From the NCBI GenBank assembly GCA_964453205.1, contig CAYVRC010000003.1, positions 38,355 through 102,354 on the forward strand: DNA of 64,000 nucleotides, in the 5' to 3' direction. The translations under genes and the position numbers were made by a program. The notes beneath the pieces are model-generated. The model saw only the letters and a list, made by a program, of their open reading frames with translations, was not told where the DNA came from and did no database searches. Position 1 is the first letter of the stretch. Every line of letters begins with the position of its first letter. Shown here piece after piece: positions 54,520 to 64,000 of this stretch. The DNA comes from Crateriforma sp964453205 (GTDB lineage: Bacteria; Planctomycetota; Planctomycetia; Pirellulales; Pirellulaceae).

Positions 54520-57050
54520 TACGCATCGTCCTTGTCGTCACCGGCTTGTCGGTCTTCGTCGGCCGGTTGGTCGTCGTCCTTGTCGTCGTCCTTGTCGCCG
54601 TCGGATTTGCCCGCATCGCCCGACTTTTTAGAGGCTTTGTCGTCGGTCTTTTCTCCCAAGCCGGCTTTTTGCATCGGATTTTTTCCGGATTTGGACGACT
54701 TGTACAGTTTGAATCGGGACGGCACGATTTTCGGTGGGTAGTGATTATTCGACTCGTCGGTGTCCGCCGTTTCGCGTCTCGGGTCGACTTCGATGCGGAC
54801 GATTTCTTTGTCGGTCATGAACAGTTTGCGAACCTTATCACCGCCCGATCGCCAAATCTGTGCCGGAATCGTGACGACTTCGCTGGTACTGTCGTGGTAG
54901 TAAAGACGGACGATGATCGGCATGACCAGTCCGCCGACGTTTTCGAAGGTGGCGACGTAAAAGTTGGTTTTGCGTCGCAGCAGGGATCGTTGTTCGTCGT
55001 CCAAGTCTTCCAGGTACTTTTGGAATGCTTTGCGGGCCGAGTCCTCCACCTTCATCTCGTCGTAGTCCGGGCTGTTGTAAAAGTCTTTCAAGCCAGGTTG
55101 CCAGTCGGCGCGTTTGGGCAAGTCCTTGTTTCGCCTTTCGCTCAACGTTTCCTCTTTGGCGTCTTTTTCCCGTCGTTTGCGTTCGGCTTCCGCGTCCGGA
55201 TCGCCGTTGTCGATTTGGTACAGATCCAGATCGGTGATCGCGATGTCGACATGATCGGTGCTGTAGAACCAGCCCCGCCAAAACCAATCCAGGTCGGTCG
55301 CCGAAGCGTCTTCCATGGTGCGGAAAAAGTCGGCCGGGGTGGGGCGTTTGAATCGCCAGCGACGGCTGTATTCGGCAAACGCAAAGTCGAACAGTTCGCG
55401 TCCGAGGATCGTTTCCCGCAGAATGTTCAACGCCGTGGCCGGCTTGGCGTAGGCGTTCGCGCCGAACTGTAGAATCTCTTCGCTGCCGGTCATGATCGGG
55501 CGTTGATTGCTGCCTTTCATGTAGCCGACGATGTTTTCGGGATTCCCGCGGTTGGACGGATAATCGTCTTCCCATTCCTGTTCGGTCAGGTATTGCAAAA
55601 ACGTGTTCAGGCCTTCGTCCATCCAGGTCCACTCACGTTCGTCGCTGTTGACGATCATCGGAAAGAAGTTGTGTCCGACTTCGTGAATCACGACGCTGAT
55701 CAAGCCGTACTTGGTAGCTTTGCCGTACGTCCCGTCTTCTTCGGGGCGAGGTCCGTTGAAGCAGATCATCGGATATTCCATGCCGTACGCGGGTCCGTTG
55801 ACGCTGATCGCGACCGGGTAAGGGTAGGGGAACGAGTATTTGCCGTACACGTCCAAGGTGTGAACGACCGCTTCGGTGCTGTACTTGCTCCACAACGGTT
55901 CGGCTTCGTTGGGATAGAAAGACATGCCCAGGACGGTTCGTTTGGCGTTCGCCGCCGGGTCGACTTCGCCTTCACCGCCGACATCGTTCGCGACGTCTTC
56001 GACTTCAGTGCCAAGGGCGTCCCAGATGAATTTTCGACTGGCGGCAAAGGCAAAGTCACGAACGTTTTTGGCGGCGAACTTCCAAGTCTTTGTGTCGGTG
56101 GTGCGTTCGTTGGCCTTCACCGACTCGGCCGCTTTGGCTTCCTCGGGCGTGACGATGAAGACGGGTTTTTGGGATTTCTCGGCCTGTTCCAAACGAGCCG
56201 CCCAGTTCGGCTGGTAGACTTCGTCGGCGTTTTGAATCTCGCCGGTCGCCGCGACGACCATGTCTGCCGGAACCGTGATGCTGACGTCGTAATCGCCAAG
56301 TTCCAGGGTGAACTCGCCGCGCCCGAGAAACTGTTTGTGCTGCCAACCGGTGTAGTCCGTGTAGGCGGCCACTCGCGGATACCACTGGGCGATTTCGTAG
56401 ATGTAGTTGTCGTCATCCTCGAAGTATTCGTAGCCGCCTCGGGCCCGGATGACTTTGGCGTCGACGATGTTGTAGCTGTAATCGACCTGGAACGTCGTCA
56501 CGCCGCCGGGCGGCAACGGGCCGGGTAAATCGATCCGCATCATCGTGTCGACCACGACGTGCGGCAGGGGGTTGCCGCCGGAGGTCGTGACGCCGGCGAT
56601 TTTGTAGCCGCCGTCAAAGGATTCCGACGCGAGCACGGATTTCAAACTGTTGAAATTGACGCGGCCGGAAAGGCTGGGGGCCGTCTTGGTCTGGTTGGAC
56701 GTCGATCCGGGCTTGAATCGGTTTTGGTCCAACTGCAGCCAAAGGTAACGCAGCGAATCGGGGGACAGGTTGCGGTAGGTGATCCGCGACGTACCGGTGA
56801 TCGTCTGGTCGTCATCGTCCAGCGTGATTCGAATGTCGTAATCGGCGCGTTGTTGCCAGTACGACGGCCCGGGGGCTCCGCTGGCGGTGCGGTAGGCGTT
56901 GGGCGTCGGGAGCCACGTTTCGATCTGATAAAAGCGGTCGGTCGAGTCGCTGTGCTTCGCGTTGGGCAGCGGCTGGGCGAGGGCGGTGGGGGCCAGGGTG
57001 GCGGTGGCCAGAAAAACCAGAGCGGATCGAATCAGGGGCGTCAAAGTCAT
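54519..57050 (-). CDS. Exported M1 family metallopeptidase
   Basis: A protein of 843 residues with a signal peptide (IRSALVFLATATLAPTALA). The gluzincin motif HEVGH lies near residue 456 with the third zinc ligand in WMDEGLNTF, and the exopeptidase region (YGMEYPMICFNG) precedes it. It should remove N-terminal residues from peptides in the periplasm or outside the cell. The last 60 residues are a highly charged Lys/Asp tract (DKDDDKDDD), unusual for the family. It forms a two-gene operon with the DUF6702 gene and is divergent from eboE. Confidence 0.92.
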   Translation of the reverse strand: MTLTPLIRSALVFLATATLAPTALAQPLPNAKHSDSTDRFYQIETWLPTPNAYRTASGAPGPSYWQQRADYDIRITLDDDDQTITGTSRITYRNLSPDSLRYLWLQLDQNRFKPGSTSNQTKTAPSLSGRVNFNSLKSVLASESFDGGYKIAGVTTSGGNPLPHVVVDTMMRIDLPGPLPPGGVTTFQVDYSYNIVDAKVIRARGGYEYFEDDDNYIYEIAQWYPRVAAYTDYTGWQHKQFLGRGEFTLELGDYDVSITVPADMVVAATGEIQNADEVYQPNWAARLEQAEKSQKPVFIVTPEEAKAAESVKANERTTDTKTWKFAAKNVRDFAFAASRKFIWDALGTEVEDVANDVGGEGEVDPAANAKRTVLGMSFYPNEAEPLWSKYSTEAVVHTLDVYGKYSFPYPYPVAISVNGPAYGMEYPMICFNGPRPEEDGTYGKATKYGLISVVIHEVGHNFFPMIVNSDEREWTWMDEGLNTFLQYLTEQEWEDDYPSNRGNPENIVGYMKGSNQRPIMTGSEEILQFGANAYAKPATALNILRETILGRELFDFAFAEYSRRWRFKRPTPADFFRTMEDASATDLDWFWRGWFYSTDHVDIAITDLDLYQIDNGDPDAEAERKRREKDAKEETLSERRNKDLPKRADWQPGLKDFYNSPDYDEMKVEDSARKAFQKYLEDLDDEQRSLLRRKTNFYVATFENVGGLVMPIIVRLYYHDSTSEVVTIPAQIWRSGGDKVRKLFMTDKEIVRIEVDPRRETADTDESNNHYPPKIVPSRFKLYKSSKSGKNPMQKAGLGEKTDDKASKKSGDAGKSDGDKDDDKDDDQPADEDRQAGDDKDDA

Positions 57051-57138
57051 CGGCAGCCAGAATCTTGCGGTGGTGAGGTGAGATCAGTGCGGTGCGGCCG
57101 CTTTATGTTAATCGCTCCGCCGGTTTACAATCCCGCCT

Positions 57139-58338
57139 ATGAATCAAAAATCGATCAGCGGGAACGGGGGGATCGGCGTTAGCCACAGCGTCGGTTATTG
57201 CACGAACGTCCACGCGGGGACGGATTTGCCGTCGATTCGCGACAGTTTGGTGCGTTACGCCTTGCCGGTCCGTGACCTGGTCGGCGGCGATTCGCTGGGC
57301 GTGGGCCTGTGGATTCCCGATCAGGCCTCGCGACAACTGGCCGACGAAGGCGCAGAGGATTTTGCGGAATTTTTGAAGCAGCGTCGCCTGAAAGCCTTCA
57401 CGATCAACGGATTTCCCTTTGCGAACTTTCACCAAGAGGTCGTCAAACGCGACGTTTACTCCCCGGCTTGGTGGGACACCGAGCGGCTGGATTACACCCG
57501 GCGGCTGGCAGCAATCCTGGCGGTTTTGTTGCCCGAGAACGAAGCCGTCGGTTCGATCAGCACGCTGCCGATCGGTTGGGGCAAGGACGTGGCGGCGGAC
57601 AAAATCGCGGCGGCGGGCCGGCACTTGCGTTCGATGGCCGATTCGCTGAAAAAATTGCACCGGGAAACGGGCCGACGGATCGTTTTGGCGATCGAACCGG
57701 AACCGGGCTGCGTGCTGGACACCAGCGTCGATTGCGTCGCGTTTTTCGAAACCCACCTTCCCGAAGATCATCACCGCCGATACGTCACCGTCTGTCACGA
57801 CGTTTGTCACGCGGCGGTGATGATGGAAGATCAACGCGACATCTTTTCGCGGCTGGCAACCGCCGGCATCGGAATCGGAAAAATTCAGGTCAGCAGTGCG
57901 ATCGTCGTCGACTGGGATCACATGGCCATCGGTCGCCGCCGCGAAGCGATCGAGCAGTTGTCGGCGTTCGCCGAAGACCGGTACTTGCACCAGACGGGAC
58001 GCCGCCGCGGTGACGGCGTTTTCGAGCTGGCCGAAGATTTGCCGGCTTTGATCAGCGGGGTGTCGGATCAAGGCGATCCGGTCGGCGGCGATACTCGTTG
58101 GGTGATCCATTTTCATGTGCCGATCTTTCTGGAGCGTTTCGGGCATTTGTCGACGACACGGGATGACGTTTTGGTGGCGCTGCGAACCTTGAACGATCCG
58201 CACAAGTCGATTGACTTTACCGGGCACTTCGAAGTCGAAACGTATGCGTGGACCGTGTTGCCCGAATCGATGCGTCGCCACGGCTTGTCGGCGGACATCG
58301 CCAGCGAAATGCAATGGTTGAAAGAGCAACTCGGATGA
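57139..58338 (+). CDS. eboE: Metabolite traffic protein EboE-like
   Basis: A protein of 399 residues with a TIM-barrel (xylose-isomerase-like) fold. EboE hallmarks are visible: GYCTNVHAGTDLPSI at the start, LPVRDLVGGDSLGVGLWI, FTINGFPFANFHQEVVK, and GSISTLPIGWGKD. Family members are encoded in ebo operons that move a polyprenyl-type precursor or pigment to the periplasm. None of the other ebo genes (eboA-D, eboF) is seen here. It is followed after 10 bases by pdxJ, so the two are cotranscribed. Confidence 0.85.
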   Translation: MNQKSISGNGGIGVSHSVGYCTNVHAGTDLPSIRDSLVRYALPVRDLVGGDSLGVGLWIPDQASRQLADEGAEDFAEFLKQRRLKAFTINGFPFANFHQEVVKRDVYSPAWWDTERLDYTRRLAAILAVLLPENEAVGSISTLPIGWGKDVAADKIAAAGRHLRSMADSLKKLHRETGRRIVLAIEPEPGCVLDTSVDCVAFFETHLPEDHHRRYVTVCHDVCHAAVMMEDQRDIFSRLATAGIGIGKIQVSSAIVVDWDHMAIGRRREAIEQLSAFAEDRYLHQTGRRRGDGVFELAEDLPALISGVSDQGDPVGGDTRWVIHFHVPIFLERFGHLSTTRDDVLVALRTLNDPHKSIDFTGHFEVETYAWTVLPESMRRHGLSADIASEMQWLKEQLG

Positions 58339-58348
58339 AGAAACGACT

Positions 58349-59089
58349 ATGAATGACCCCCGACCCACGACGCCCATCATCCACTTGGGGGTCAACGTCG
58401 ATCACGTCGCGACGGTGCGTCAGGCGCGGCGTAGTTACGAGCCCGACCCGGTGATCGCCGCGGCGCTCGCCGAACAGGGCGGCGCCGACGCGATCACGTT
58501 TCACCTTCGCGAAGACCGCCGACACATTCAGGATCGCGACGTCGAGATGTTGATGCGGACCGTGACCGTGAAGACGAATTTCGAACTCGCGTGCAGCGAC
58601 GAAATCATCGCGATGGCGTGCCGTTTCGGGCCGGATTGCGGCTTGTTGGTTCCCGAGAGTCGCGAAGAGGTGACGACCGAGGGCGGCTTGGACGTCGTCG
58701 GGGACAAAGGTCGGGTCGCCGATTCGATCAAGAAACTCAAGGACGCCGGGATTCTGGTCAGCTTGTTCATCGACCCCGACGTGGCGCAGGTCGAAGCGGC
58801 GGCGAAGCTGGGCGCCCAGGCGGTGGAATTGCACACCGGGCCGTACGCGTTGGCCGGTCGCGAGACGTTTCCCGGCGAGTTCTCGCGGCTCGCGTCGGCC
58901 GGCGAGGCGGCGATCGCGGCGGGGCTTCACCTGCACGCCGGTCACGGCCTGAATTATCAAAACGTGAAAATGATCGCGACGCTCCGAGGCGTCTCGGAGC
59001 TGAACATCGGCCACTCGATCATCAGCCGCGCCGTGATGGTCGGCATGAAAGAAGCCGTCAGCGAGATGCGACGGGCGATCGGTCTGTGA
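58349..59089 (+). CDS. pdxJ: Pyridoxine 5'-phosphate synthase
   Basis: A protein of 246 residues. The family opening LGVNVDHVATVRQAR and the motifs FHLREDRRHIQD, LVPESREEVTTEGGLDV and HAGHGLNYQNV are intact. The enzyme makes pyridoxine 5'-phosphate from 3-amino-1-hydroxyacetone phosphate and deoxyxylulose 5-phosphate, the last ring-closing step of vitamin B6 synthesis. It lies 10 bases after eboE and is convergent with slyX. Confidence 0.96.
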   Translation: MNDPRPTTPIIHLGVNVDHVATVRQARRSYEPDPVIAAALAEQGGADAITFHLREDRRHIQDRDVEMLMRTVTVKTNFELACSDEIIAMACRFGPDCGLLVPESREEVTTEGGLDVVGDKGRVADSIKKLKDAGILVSLFIDPDVAQVEAAAKLGAQAVELHTGPYALAGRETFPGEFSRLASAGEAAIAAGLHLHAGHGLNYQNVKMIATLRGVSELNIGHSIISRAVMVGMKEAVSEMRRAIGL

Positions 59090-59114
59090 TCGCTCGGTCC
59101 CGCGTGGCCGCGAT

Positions 59115-59339
59115 TCAATAATGCGGCGGCTTTTCGTCTTCCAGTGACGTGGTTTCGCCGGGTTCGGGGCGTTGCTTCAGACGTTTGACTTCCTCGGTGA
59201 TCCGCTGCACGGTTCTTTGCAGCTTGAACAGTTGCCGGTTTTGATCCGCGACGACGCCGTTGAGTTCGACGGTCAGCTTGACCTGATGAGCGAGTTGGAA
59301 CTCCAGCTCCGTGATTCGCTCGTCGACGGTTTTGGCCAT
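59115..59339 (-). CDS. slyX: SlyX family protein
   Basis: A protein of 74 residues, almost all coiled coil (ERITELEFQLAHQVKLTVEL ... QLFKLQRTVQRITEEVKRL), with the SlyX ending 'EKPPHY'. The role of SlyX is not established. It follows the TIM-barrel gene at 59353 on the same strand with a 13-base gap, so the two are probably cotranscribed. Confidence 0.88.
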   Translation of the reverse strand: MAKTVDERITELEFQLAHQVKLTVELNGVVADQNRQLFKLQRTVQRITEEVKRLKQRPEPGETTSLEDEKPPHY

Positions 59340-59352
59340 GGCTTCCCCGAAC

Positions 59353-60342
<990 letters not shown>

Positions 60343-60399
60343 GGGGAGAGCTGAGGGCTGAGAAAAAACGGGTTTAAAATGCGGACCGCGGATCGTTGC

Positions 60400-60768
60400 T
60401 TACGGTTCCGGATATTCGACGGTGATGACGCTGCTCAAGCCGCCGCGGGGTGTCCATTCGCTGTCGATGCGGACACGTCGCGGTTTGACGACGGCCAAGA
60501 AGTCGTCCATGATCCGATTCGTGACGGCTTCGTAAAAGATGCCTTCGTTGCGGAACGCTTGCAGGTACATTTTCAGGCTTTTGAGTTCCACACAGACTTC
60601 GTCGGGAATGTACGTGAAAATGACTTTGCCGAAGTCCGGCTGGCCGGTTTTGGGGCACACCGAAGTGAATTCGGGGCACTGATGTTCGACGGTGAAGTTT
60701 CGCGACGGATTGGGGTTCTCAAAGACCTCCAGGATGTCGCGAAACGATGATTCGGTTGAGTCTGACAC
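60400..60768 (-). CDS. queF: preQ0 reductase QueF (NADPH-dependent 7-cyano-7-deazaguanine reductase)
   Basis: A protein of 122 residues with a GTG start, GGAG eight bases upstream. The active-site Cys38 (EFTSVCPKTGQPDFG), Asp45 and Glu80 (RNEGIFYE) have the same spacing as in the unimodular YkvM-type enzyme, and the QueF motif ELKSLKMYLQAFR is present. It reduces preQ0 to preQ1 in the queuosine pathway. It is divergent from queE, 67 bases between starts. Confidence 0.95.
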   Translation of the reverse strand: MSDSTESSFRDILEVFENPNPSRNFTVEHQCPEFTSVCPKTGQPDFGKVIFTYIPDEVCVELKSLKMYLQAFRNEGIFYEAVTNRIMDDFLAVVKPRRVRIDSEWTPRGGLSSVITVEYPEP

Positions 60769-60823
60769 GAGGGTTCTCCAGTGGTTCGTGCGAGAAGTTT
60801 TGCAGCCCGTGAGTGAATCGAAC

Positions 60824-60830
60824 AGGGGGA
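60824..60830 (+). promoter_or_regulatory. Ribosome binding site deciding a TTG start of queE
   Basis: AGGGGGA ends five bases before the TTG at 60836. A GTG at 60809 in the same frame lacks a comparable signal. Confidence 0.55.
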
Positions 60831-60835
60831 ATGAG

Positions 60836-61557
60836 TTGGCGGAAATCGAGACGCTGCGGATCGCCGAGACCTTTACCAGCCGTCAAGGCGAAGGTTCGCT
60901 GACCGGCACGCCGAGTTTTTTTGTTCGCACCAGCGGATGCAATTTGCGATGCTGGTTTTGCGACACGCCCTACGCGTCGTGGCGTCCCGAGGGCGGACAG
61001 GTTGCGATCGATGACTTGGTCGCCCAGGCACGGCGGGCCGTCGATGCCGACGGCCACGAGGTCCGCCATGTCGTGTTGACCGGTGGCGAACCGCTGTTGT
61101 TTCCGGCAATCGAAACGCTGTGTCGAATTTTGCGTGCCGACGGTTTTCACGTCACCGTCGAAACGGCCGGCACGGTCGACCGCGATGTCGCGTGGGATCT
61201 GCTATCGCTAAGCCCCAAGTTTGCCGGCAGCGGCCCCGACGCGGCCGATCATCCGGCGTGGGCGGCGCGTCACGAGGACCGCCGATTGCCGATCGACGTG
61301 ATGCGTCGCTTGATGCACCGGTCCGACGCCGTGCAAGTCAAGTTCGTCGTCGATTCCCCGCGTGACTTCGACGAATTGACAGACATCGTCGAACGCCTGA
61401 ACGCACGGCCGGACGTCGTCTGGATCATGCCGCAAGGCCGTAGCGCCGGCGTGTTGAATGAAGCCCGGACCTGGCTGCAACCGTGGTGCGACCGGCAAGG
61501 CTATCGGTACTGTGATCGCATGCAGATCCACTGGTACGGCGACCGCCGGGGGACGTA
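60836..61557 (+). CDS. queE: 7-carboxy-7-deazaguanine synthase QueE (runs into an assembly gap)
   Basis: About 240 residues up to the gap. The radical-SAM cluster motif CxxxCxxC is C35, C39, C42 (GCNLRCWFCDTPYASW). FTSRQGEGSLTG and LTGGEPLL are typical of QueE, which turns carboxy-tetrahydropterin into carboxydeazaguanine, upstream of QueF in the same pathway. The last readable codons are Arg-Arg-Gly-Thr, the usual QueE end, followed by TA and then N, so the stop codon (TAA or TAG) is probably cut by the gap. Start choice: TTG at 60836 with a strong ribosome binding site. Confidence 0.93.
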
Positions 61558-61657
61558 NNNNNNNNNNNNNNNNNNNNNNNNNNNNNNNNNNNNNNNNNNN
61601 NNNNNNNNNNNNNNNNNNNNNNNNNNNNNNNNNNNNNNNNNNNNNNNNNNNNNNNNN
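61558..61657. other. Assembly gap (100 N)
   Basis: Exactly 100 N between the end of queE and the end of the convergent EF-G gene. The real length is unknown; a small gene could be hidden only if the true gap is larger. Confidence 0.95.
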
Positions 61658-61679
61658 GGTCCGTTGTGGTTTCCGCGGT

Positions 61680-63770
61680 TCAGTAGGAAAACGTTTCGGC
61701 GTCTTCTTTCGGGGCGGGCTGATAACCGAGCGGTTCCATGCTGCTGCCGGCGCGGCCTTGGCTGAGACTTCGCACGGCGCTGCTGTAGCCGAACAGTTCC
61801 TTCAGCGGTGCGTGAGCCGTGATGACGGTCATCGCCCCCCGGGTCTCGGTGCCCGAGACGATGGCGCGACGTTGTTGCAGGTCGCCGACGATTTCGCCCA
61901 TGTAGTCTTCGGGTGTCGTGACTTCGACCTTCATGACCGGCTCGAGCAACACCGGGCCGGCTTGTTCCAGTCCCCGATCGAACGCGTCGCCCGCCGCGAT
62001 CCGGAAAGCGACTTCGTCGCTGCCTTCCTCGGCCATTTCCGCCCCGTTGACTTCGATTTTGACTCCCGATAGGGGAAAGCCGGCGATCAAGCCGCCGCCG
62101 GCGGCCCGTTCGCGAAATTCTTCGATCGCGGCGGAGCGTACGGCGTTGGGCAGGCAGTCCGGCGGCAAACGGTCGAACACGATCACCGGTGCCGAAGGGT
62201 CGTCCAGAGGCGAAATCGAAACGTTCAAGCGGGCGAACATTTGTTTGTCGCCGATCTGACGGTTGCACTGGCCGACGACGATCGCTTTTCCGCCGATCGT
62301 TTCCCGGTAGTTCACCCGCGGCTTGTAAAACTTGACGTTCAAGCCGAAGTCGCGGGTCAAGCGGTGCTGGATGACTTCCAGGTGCAGTTCGCCCATGCCG
62401 CTGATGATCGTCTGGCCGACGTCTTCGTTTTCGACCGCGCGGAACGTCGGGTCCTGGCGACGCAACATGTCCAGCGTGTCTTCCAGTTTCTTTCGATCCG
62501 CGGTGCTTTCCGGCTCGATCGCCATCGACAACACGGTGTCGGCAAACGTGATGCTGGGCAGTTCGATGACGTCGCCCGTGTCGCAAACCGTATCGCCGGT
62601 GATGGCAAAACGTGGGCCGATGACACAGCAAATGTCTCCGGCGTTGACGACGTCGATTTGTCCGTCACGGTCTTTCTTGGTCGCGTGGATTTGCCAGATC
62701 TGGGCGACGTTTTCTTTCTTGTCACGATTCGGGCAAGCGACACGCGAGTTTTGTTTCAGTTGACCGCTGTAGATGCGGATCCAGTAGTTGTCACCGGTCT
62801 TGGCCGGCAAGATCTTGAACACCAATCCGCAAAACGGTTCGCTCGGGTCGGGATTGCGGGTGAGTGTTTTGTCGGGCTTCTTGGGGTCGAAACCGGTCAC
62901 CGGCGGTCGGTCCAGCGGGCTGGGCAGGTAGTCGCCGACGCCGGACATCAGCGGTTGGACGCCGATGCCGTGCAGGGCGCTGCCGCAAAAGACGGGCTGG
63001 ATGACGCGGTCGATGCAGCCTTTGCGGATCGCCGCGACGATCATCGCTTCGGGGACCGGTTTTTCGTCCATGGCCAACGCCATCGCGTCTTCGTCCAGTT
63101 CATAGACGACCTCCATCAACTGTTCGTGCCAGAACGCGGCGTCGTCGGCCAAGTCGTCCGGAATCTCGGCCTCCGTCACGTTCTTGCCTTCGGTTTCCGG
63201 ATCGAATTGGCGCATTTTCATTCGCACCAAATCGATCGTGCCGCGAAACGGATCGTCGACGTGCGGCGGGCCTTGTCCGACGGGCAGTTCGACGCGGACG
63301 GGACGGCCGCCGAGTCGCGGGGTGATGTCGCCGACGACGCCTTCGAAGTCCGCGCCTTCGCGGTCCATCTTGTTGATGAACACGATCCGCGGGACTTCAT
63401 AGCGATCGGCTTGCCGCCAAACCGTTTCGCTCTGAGCCTCCACGCCTTCGCGGGCGCTGAAGACCGTCACGGCGCCGTCCAAGACCCTCAAGCACCGCTC
63501 GACTTCGGCCGTAAAATCGACGTGCCCGGGCGTGTCCAACAGGTTGATGTTGAAATCTTTCCAGCGGTATTTGACGCACGCGCTGAAGATCGTGATGCCC
63601 CGCTCCTGCTCTTCCGGATCGTCGTCGGTGTCGGTGGTGCCGTGATCGACGCGGCCGACGCGATGTTTTTCACCGCTCAGGTACAGCATCCGCTCGGTGA
63701 CGGTCGTCTTCCCGGCATCGATGTGGGCGATGATGCCGATGTTGCGGATTTTGGAAAGGTCTTGGGCCAT
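61680..63770 (-). CDS. fusA: Elongation factor G paralogue
   Basis: A protein of 696 residues with all EF-G domains. G-domain motifs: AHIDAGKTT (residues 15-23), ERGITI, DTPGHVDF and NKMDREGADF. Domain II follows (NYWIRIYSGQ), domain III (SGMGELHLEVIQHRL), domain IV (NYRETIGG) and domain V (EPVMKVEVTTPEDYMGEIVGDL). It drives translocation on the ribosome or, as for some paralogues, ribosome recycling. The sequence before ERGITI (GTTDTDDDPEEQ) differs from housekeeping EF-G (usually MDWMEQEQ), and no rpsL/rpsG/tuf genes are adjacent. It is therefore likely a second EF-G copy. Confidence 0.9.
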   Translation of the reverse strand: MAQDLSKIRNIGIIAHIDAGKTTVTERMLYLSGEKHRVGRVDHGTTDTDDDPEEQERGITIFSACVKYRWKDFNINLLDTPGHVDFTAEVERCLRVLDGAVTVFSAREGVEAQSETVWRQADRYEVPRIVFINKMDREGADFEGVVGDITPRLGGRPVRVELPVGQGPPHVDDPFRGTIDLVRMKMRQFDPETEGKNVTEAEIPDDLADDAAFWHEQLMEVVYELDEDAMALAMDEKPVPEAMIVAAIRKGCIDRVIQPVFCGSALHGIGVQPLMSGVGDYLPSPLDRPPVTGFDPKKPDKTLTRNPDPSEPFCGLVFKILPAKTGDNYWIRIYSGQLKQNSRVACPNRDKKENVAQIWQIHATKKDRDGQIDVVNAGDICCVIGPRFAITGDTVCDTGDVIELPSITFADTVLSMAIEPESTADRKKLEDTLDMLRRQDPTFRAVENEDVGQTIISGMGELHLEVIQHRLTRDFGLNVKFYKPRVNYRETIGGKAIVVGQCNRQIGDKQMFARLNVSISPLDDPSAPVIVFDRLPPDCLPNAVRSAAIEEFRERAAGGGLIAGFPLSGVKIEVNGAEMAEEGSDEVAFRIAAGDAFDRGLEQAGPVLLEPVMKVEVTTPEDYMGEIVGDLQQRRAIVSGTETRGAMTVITAHAPLKELFGYSSAVRSLSQGRAGSSMEPLGYQPAPKEDAETFSY

Positions 63771-63946
63771 GTCAGCGGGGTGGCAGGGTGAGGGAGTTCA
63801 ATCGTCGCGGCGGCGCCCTCCCAGATTAGCGTGATGGCGGGAAAGCGGGGAGGCGGTAAATCGTTCGGGGAAACGGCGAACGACGATAGCGGCGTGACTG
63901 GGGCACGACCCAATCCTTCAAACGACTCGCGCGTCAATCGTGGTGT

Positions 63947-64000
63947 ATGGCCGTTTCGGGAACTATCGACGCACACGTCCACCTGATGCCGCCGCGACTG
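63947..64000 (+). CDS. Amidohydrolase family protein (partial, first 18 codons)
   Basis: The ATG at 63947 opens a frame that continues to the window edge: MAVSGTIDAHVHLMPPRL. IDAHVHL is the start of the metal-binding HxH motif of amidohydrolase_2-type (TIM-barrel) enzymes, which act as hydrolases or decarboxylases. It is divergent from the EF-G gene; the 176 bases between hold both promoters. Confidence 0.6.
   Translation, partial: MAVSGTIDAHVHLMPPRL

Noticed and set aside
62241..63791. A 516-codon plus-strand frame antisense to the EF-G gene
   Set aside because: EF-G motifs on the minus strand are unambiguous; the plus frame is Asp/Val/Arg-rich filler.

Overview
The window looks like chromosomal DNA of a planctomycete of the Pirellulales (Rhodopirellula-like). 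The evidence is a set of genes with a strong planctomycete signature: a DUF1549-type cytochrome protein, a DUF1592/DUF1588-type cytochrome protein paired with a DUF1552 protein, two BBP7-type outer-membrane proteins, PQQ-like propellers, a PEP-CTERM protein, and GC-rich coding sequence with long spurious antisense frames. No rRNA, tRNA or CRISPR array was found. Two runs of 100 N (48810-48909 and 61558-61657) are scaffold gaps.

Layout. 1-2427 (minus): an orphan ABC ATPase, a frameshifted amidohydrolase remnant overlapping its stop, and the start of a DUF1549 protein. 2486-9573: a Tat-exported TIM-barrel protein, a conserved hypothetical, an alpha/beta hydrolase, 6-phosphofructokinase, a PQQ-propeller protein and a CelD-type acetyltransferase. 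9602-15983: an unusual signal peptidase I with a predicted zinc ribbon, a FabH-type ketoacyl-ACP synthase, the lactate-oxidation operon lutABC, and an aldo/keto reductase. 16148-23948: a BBP7 protein, a short SecA-like ATPase and a large secretin with a clear rho-independent terminator. 24159-28162: the DUF1592/DUF1552 pair.

28163-31711 is the most accessory-looking stretch: a structured GC-rich intergenic element, a small secreted protein, an IS3-type transposase remnant, a MscS channel with less GC-biased codons, and another possible intergenic repeat. 31712-38786 holds a methyltransferase, a PEP-CTERM protein, a PpiD/SurA-like anchored protein with an acidic repeat insertion, and DNA topoisomerase I with a lysine-rich tail. 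38863-47247 holds a tiny basic protein, a three-gene Gld-type ABC system (ATPase, fused GldF-GldG, DUF4340 protein), a small secreted protein, and a SelA-like protein that lacks the PLP lysine.

47328-53952 has a second BBP7 protein with a glutamine-rich repeat broken by a gap, then a MacB/DevCB-type exporter (ATPase, permease, adaptor). 54004-64000 has a DUF6702 protein and M1 peptidase, eboE-pdxJ, slyX and a TIM-barrel protein, divergent queF and queE (queuosine pathway), an EF-G paralogue and the first 18 codons of an amidohydrolase.

The best candidates for new biology are the SelA-like pseudo-enzyme, the zinc-ribbon signal peptidase, the short SecA beside a secretin, and the structured element at about 28262-28492. 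Gene identities come from reading motifs by eye; no database search was run.
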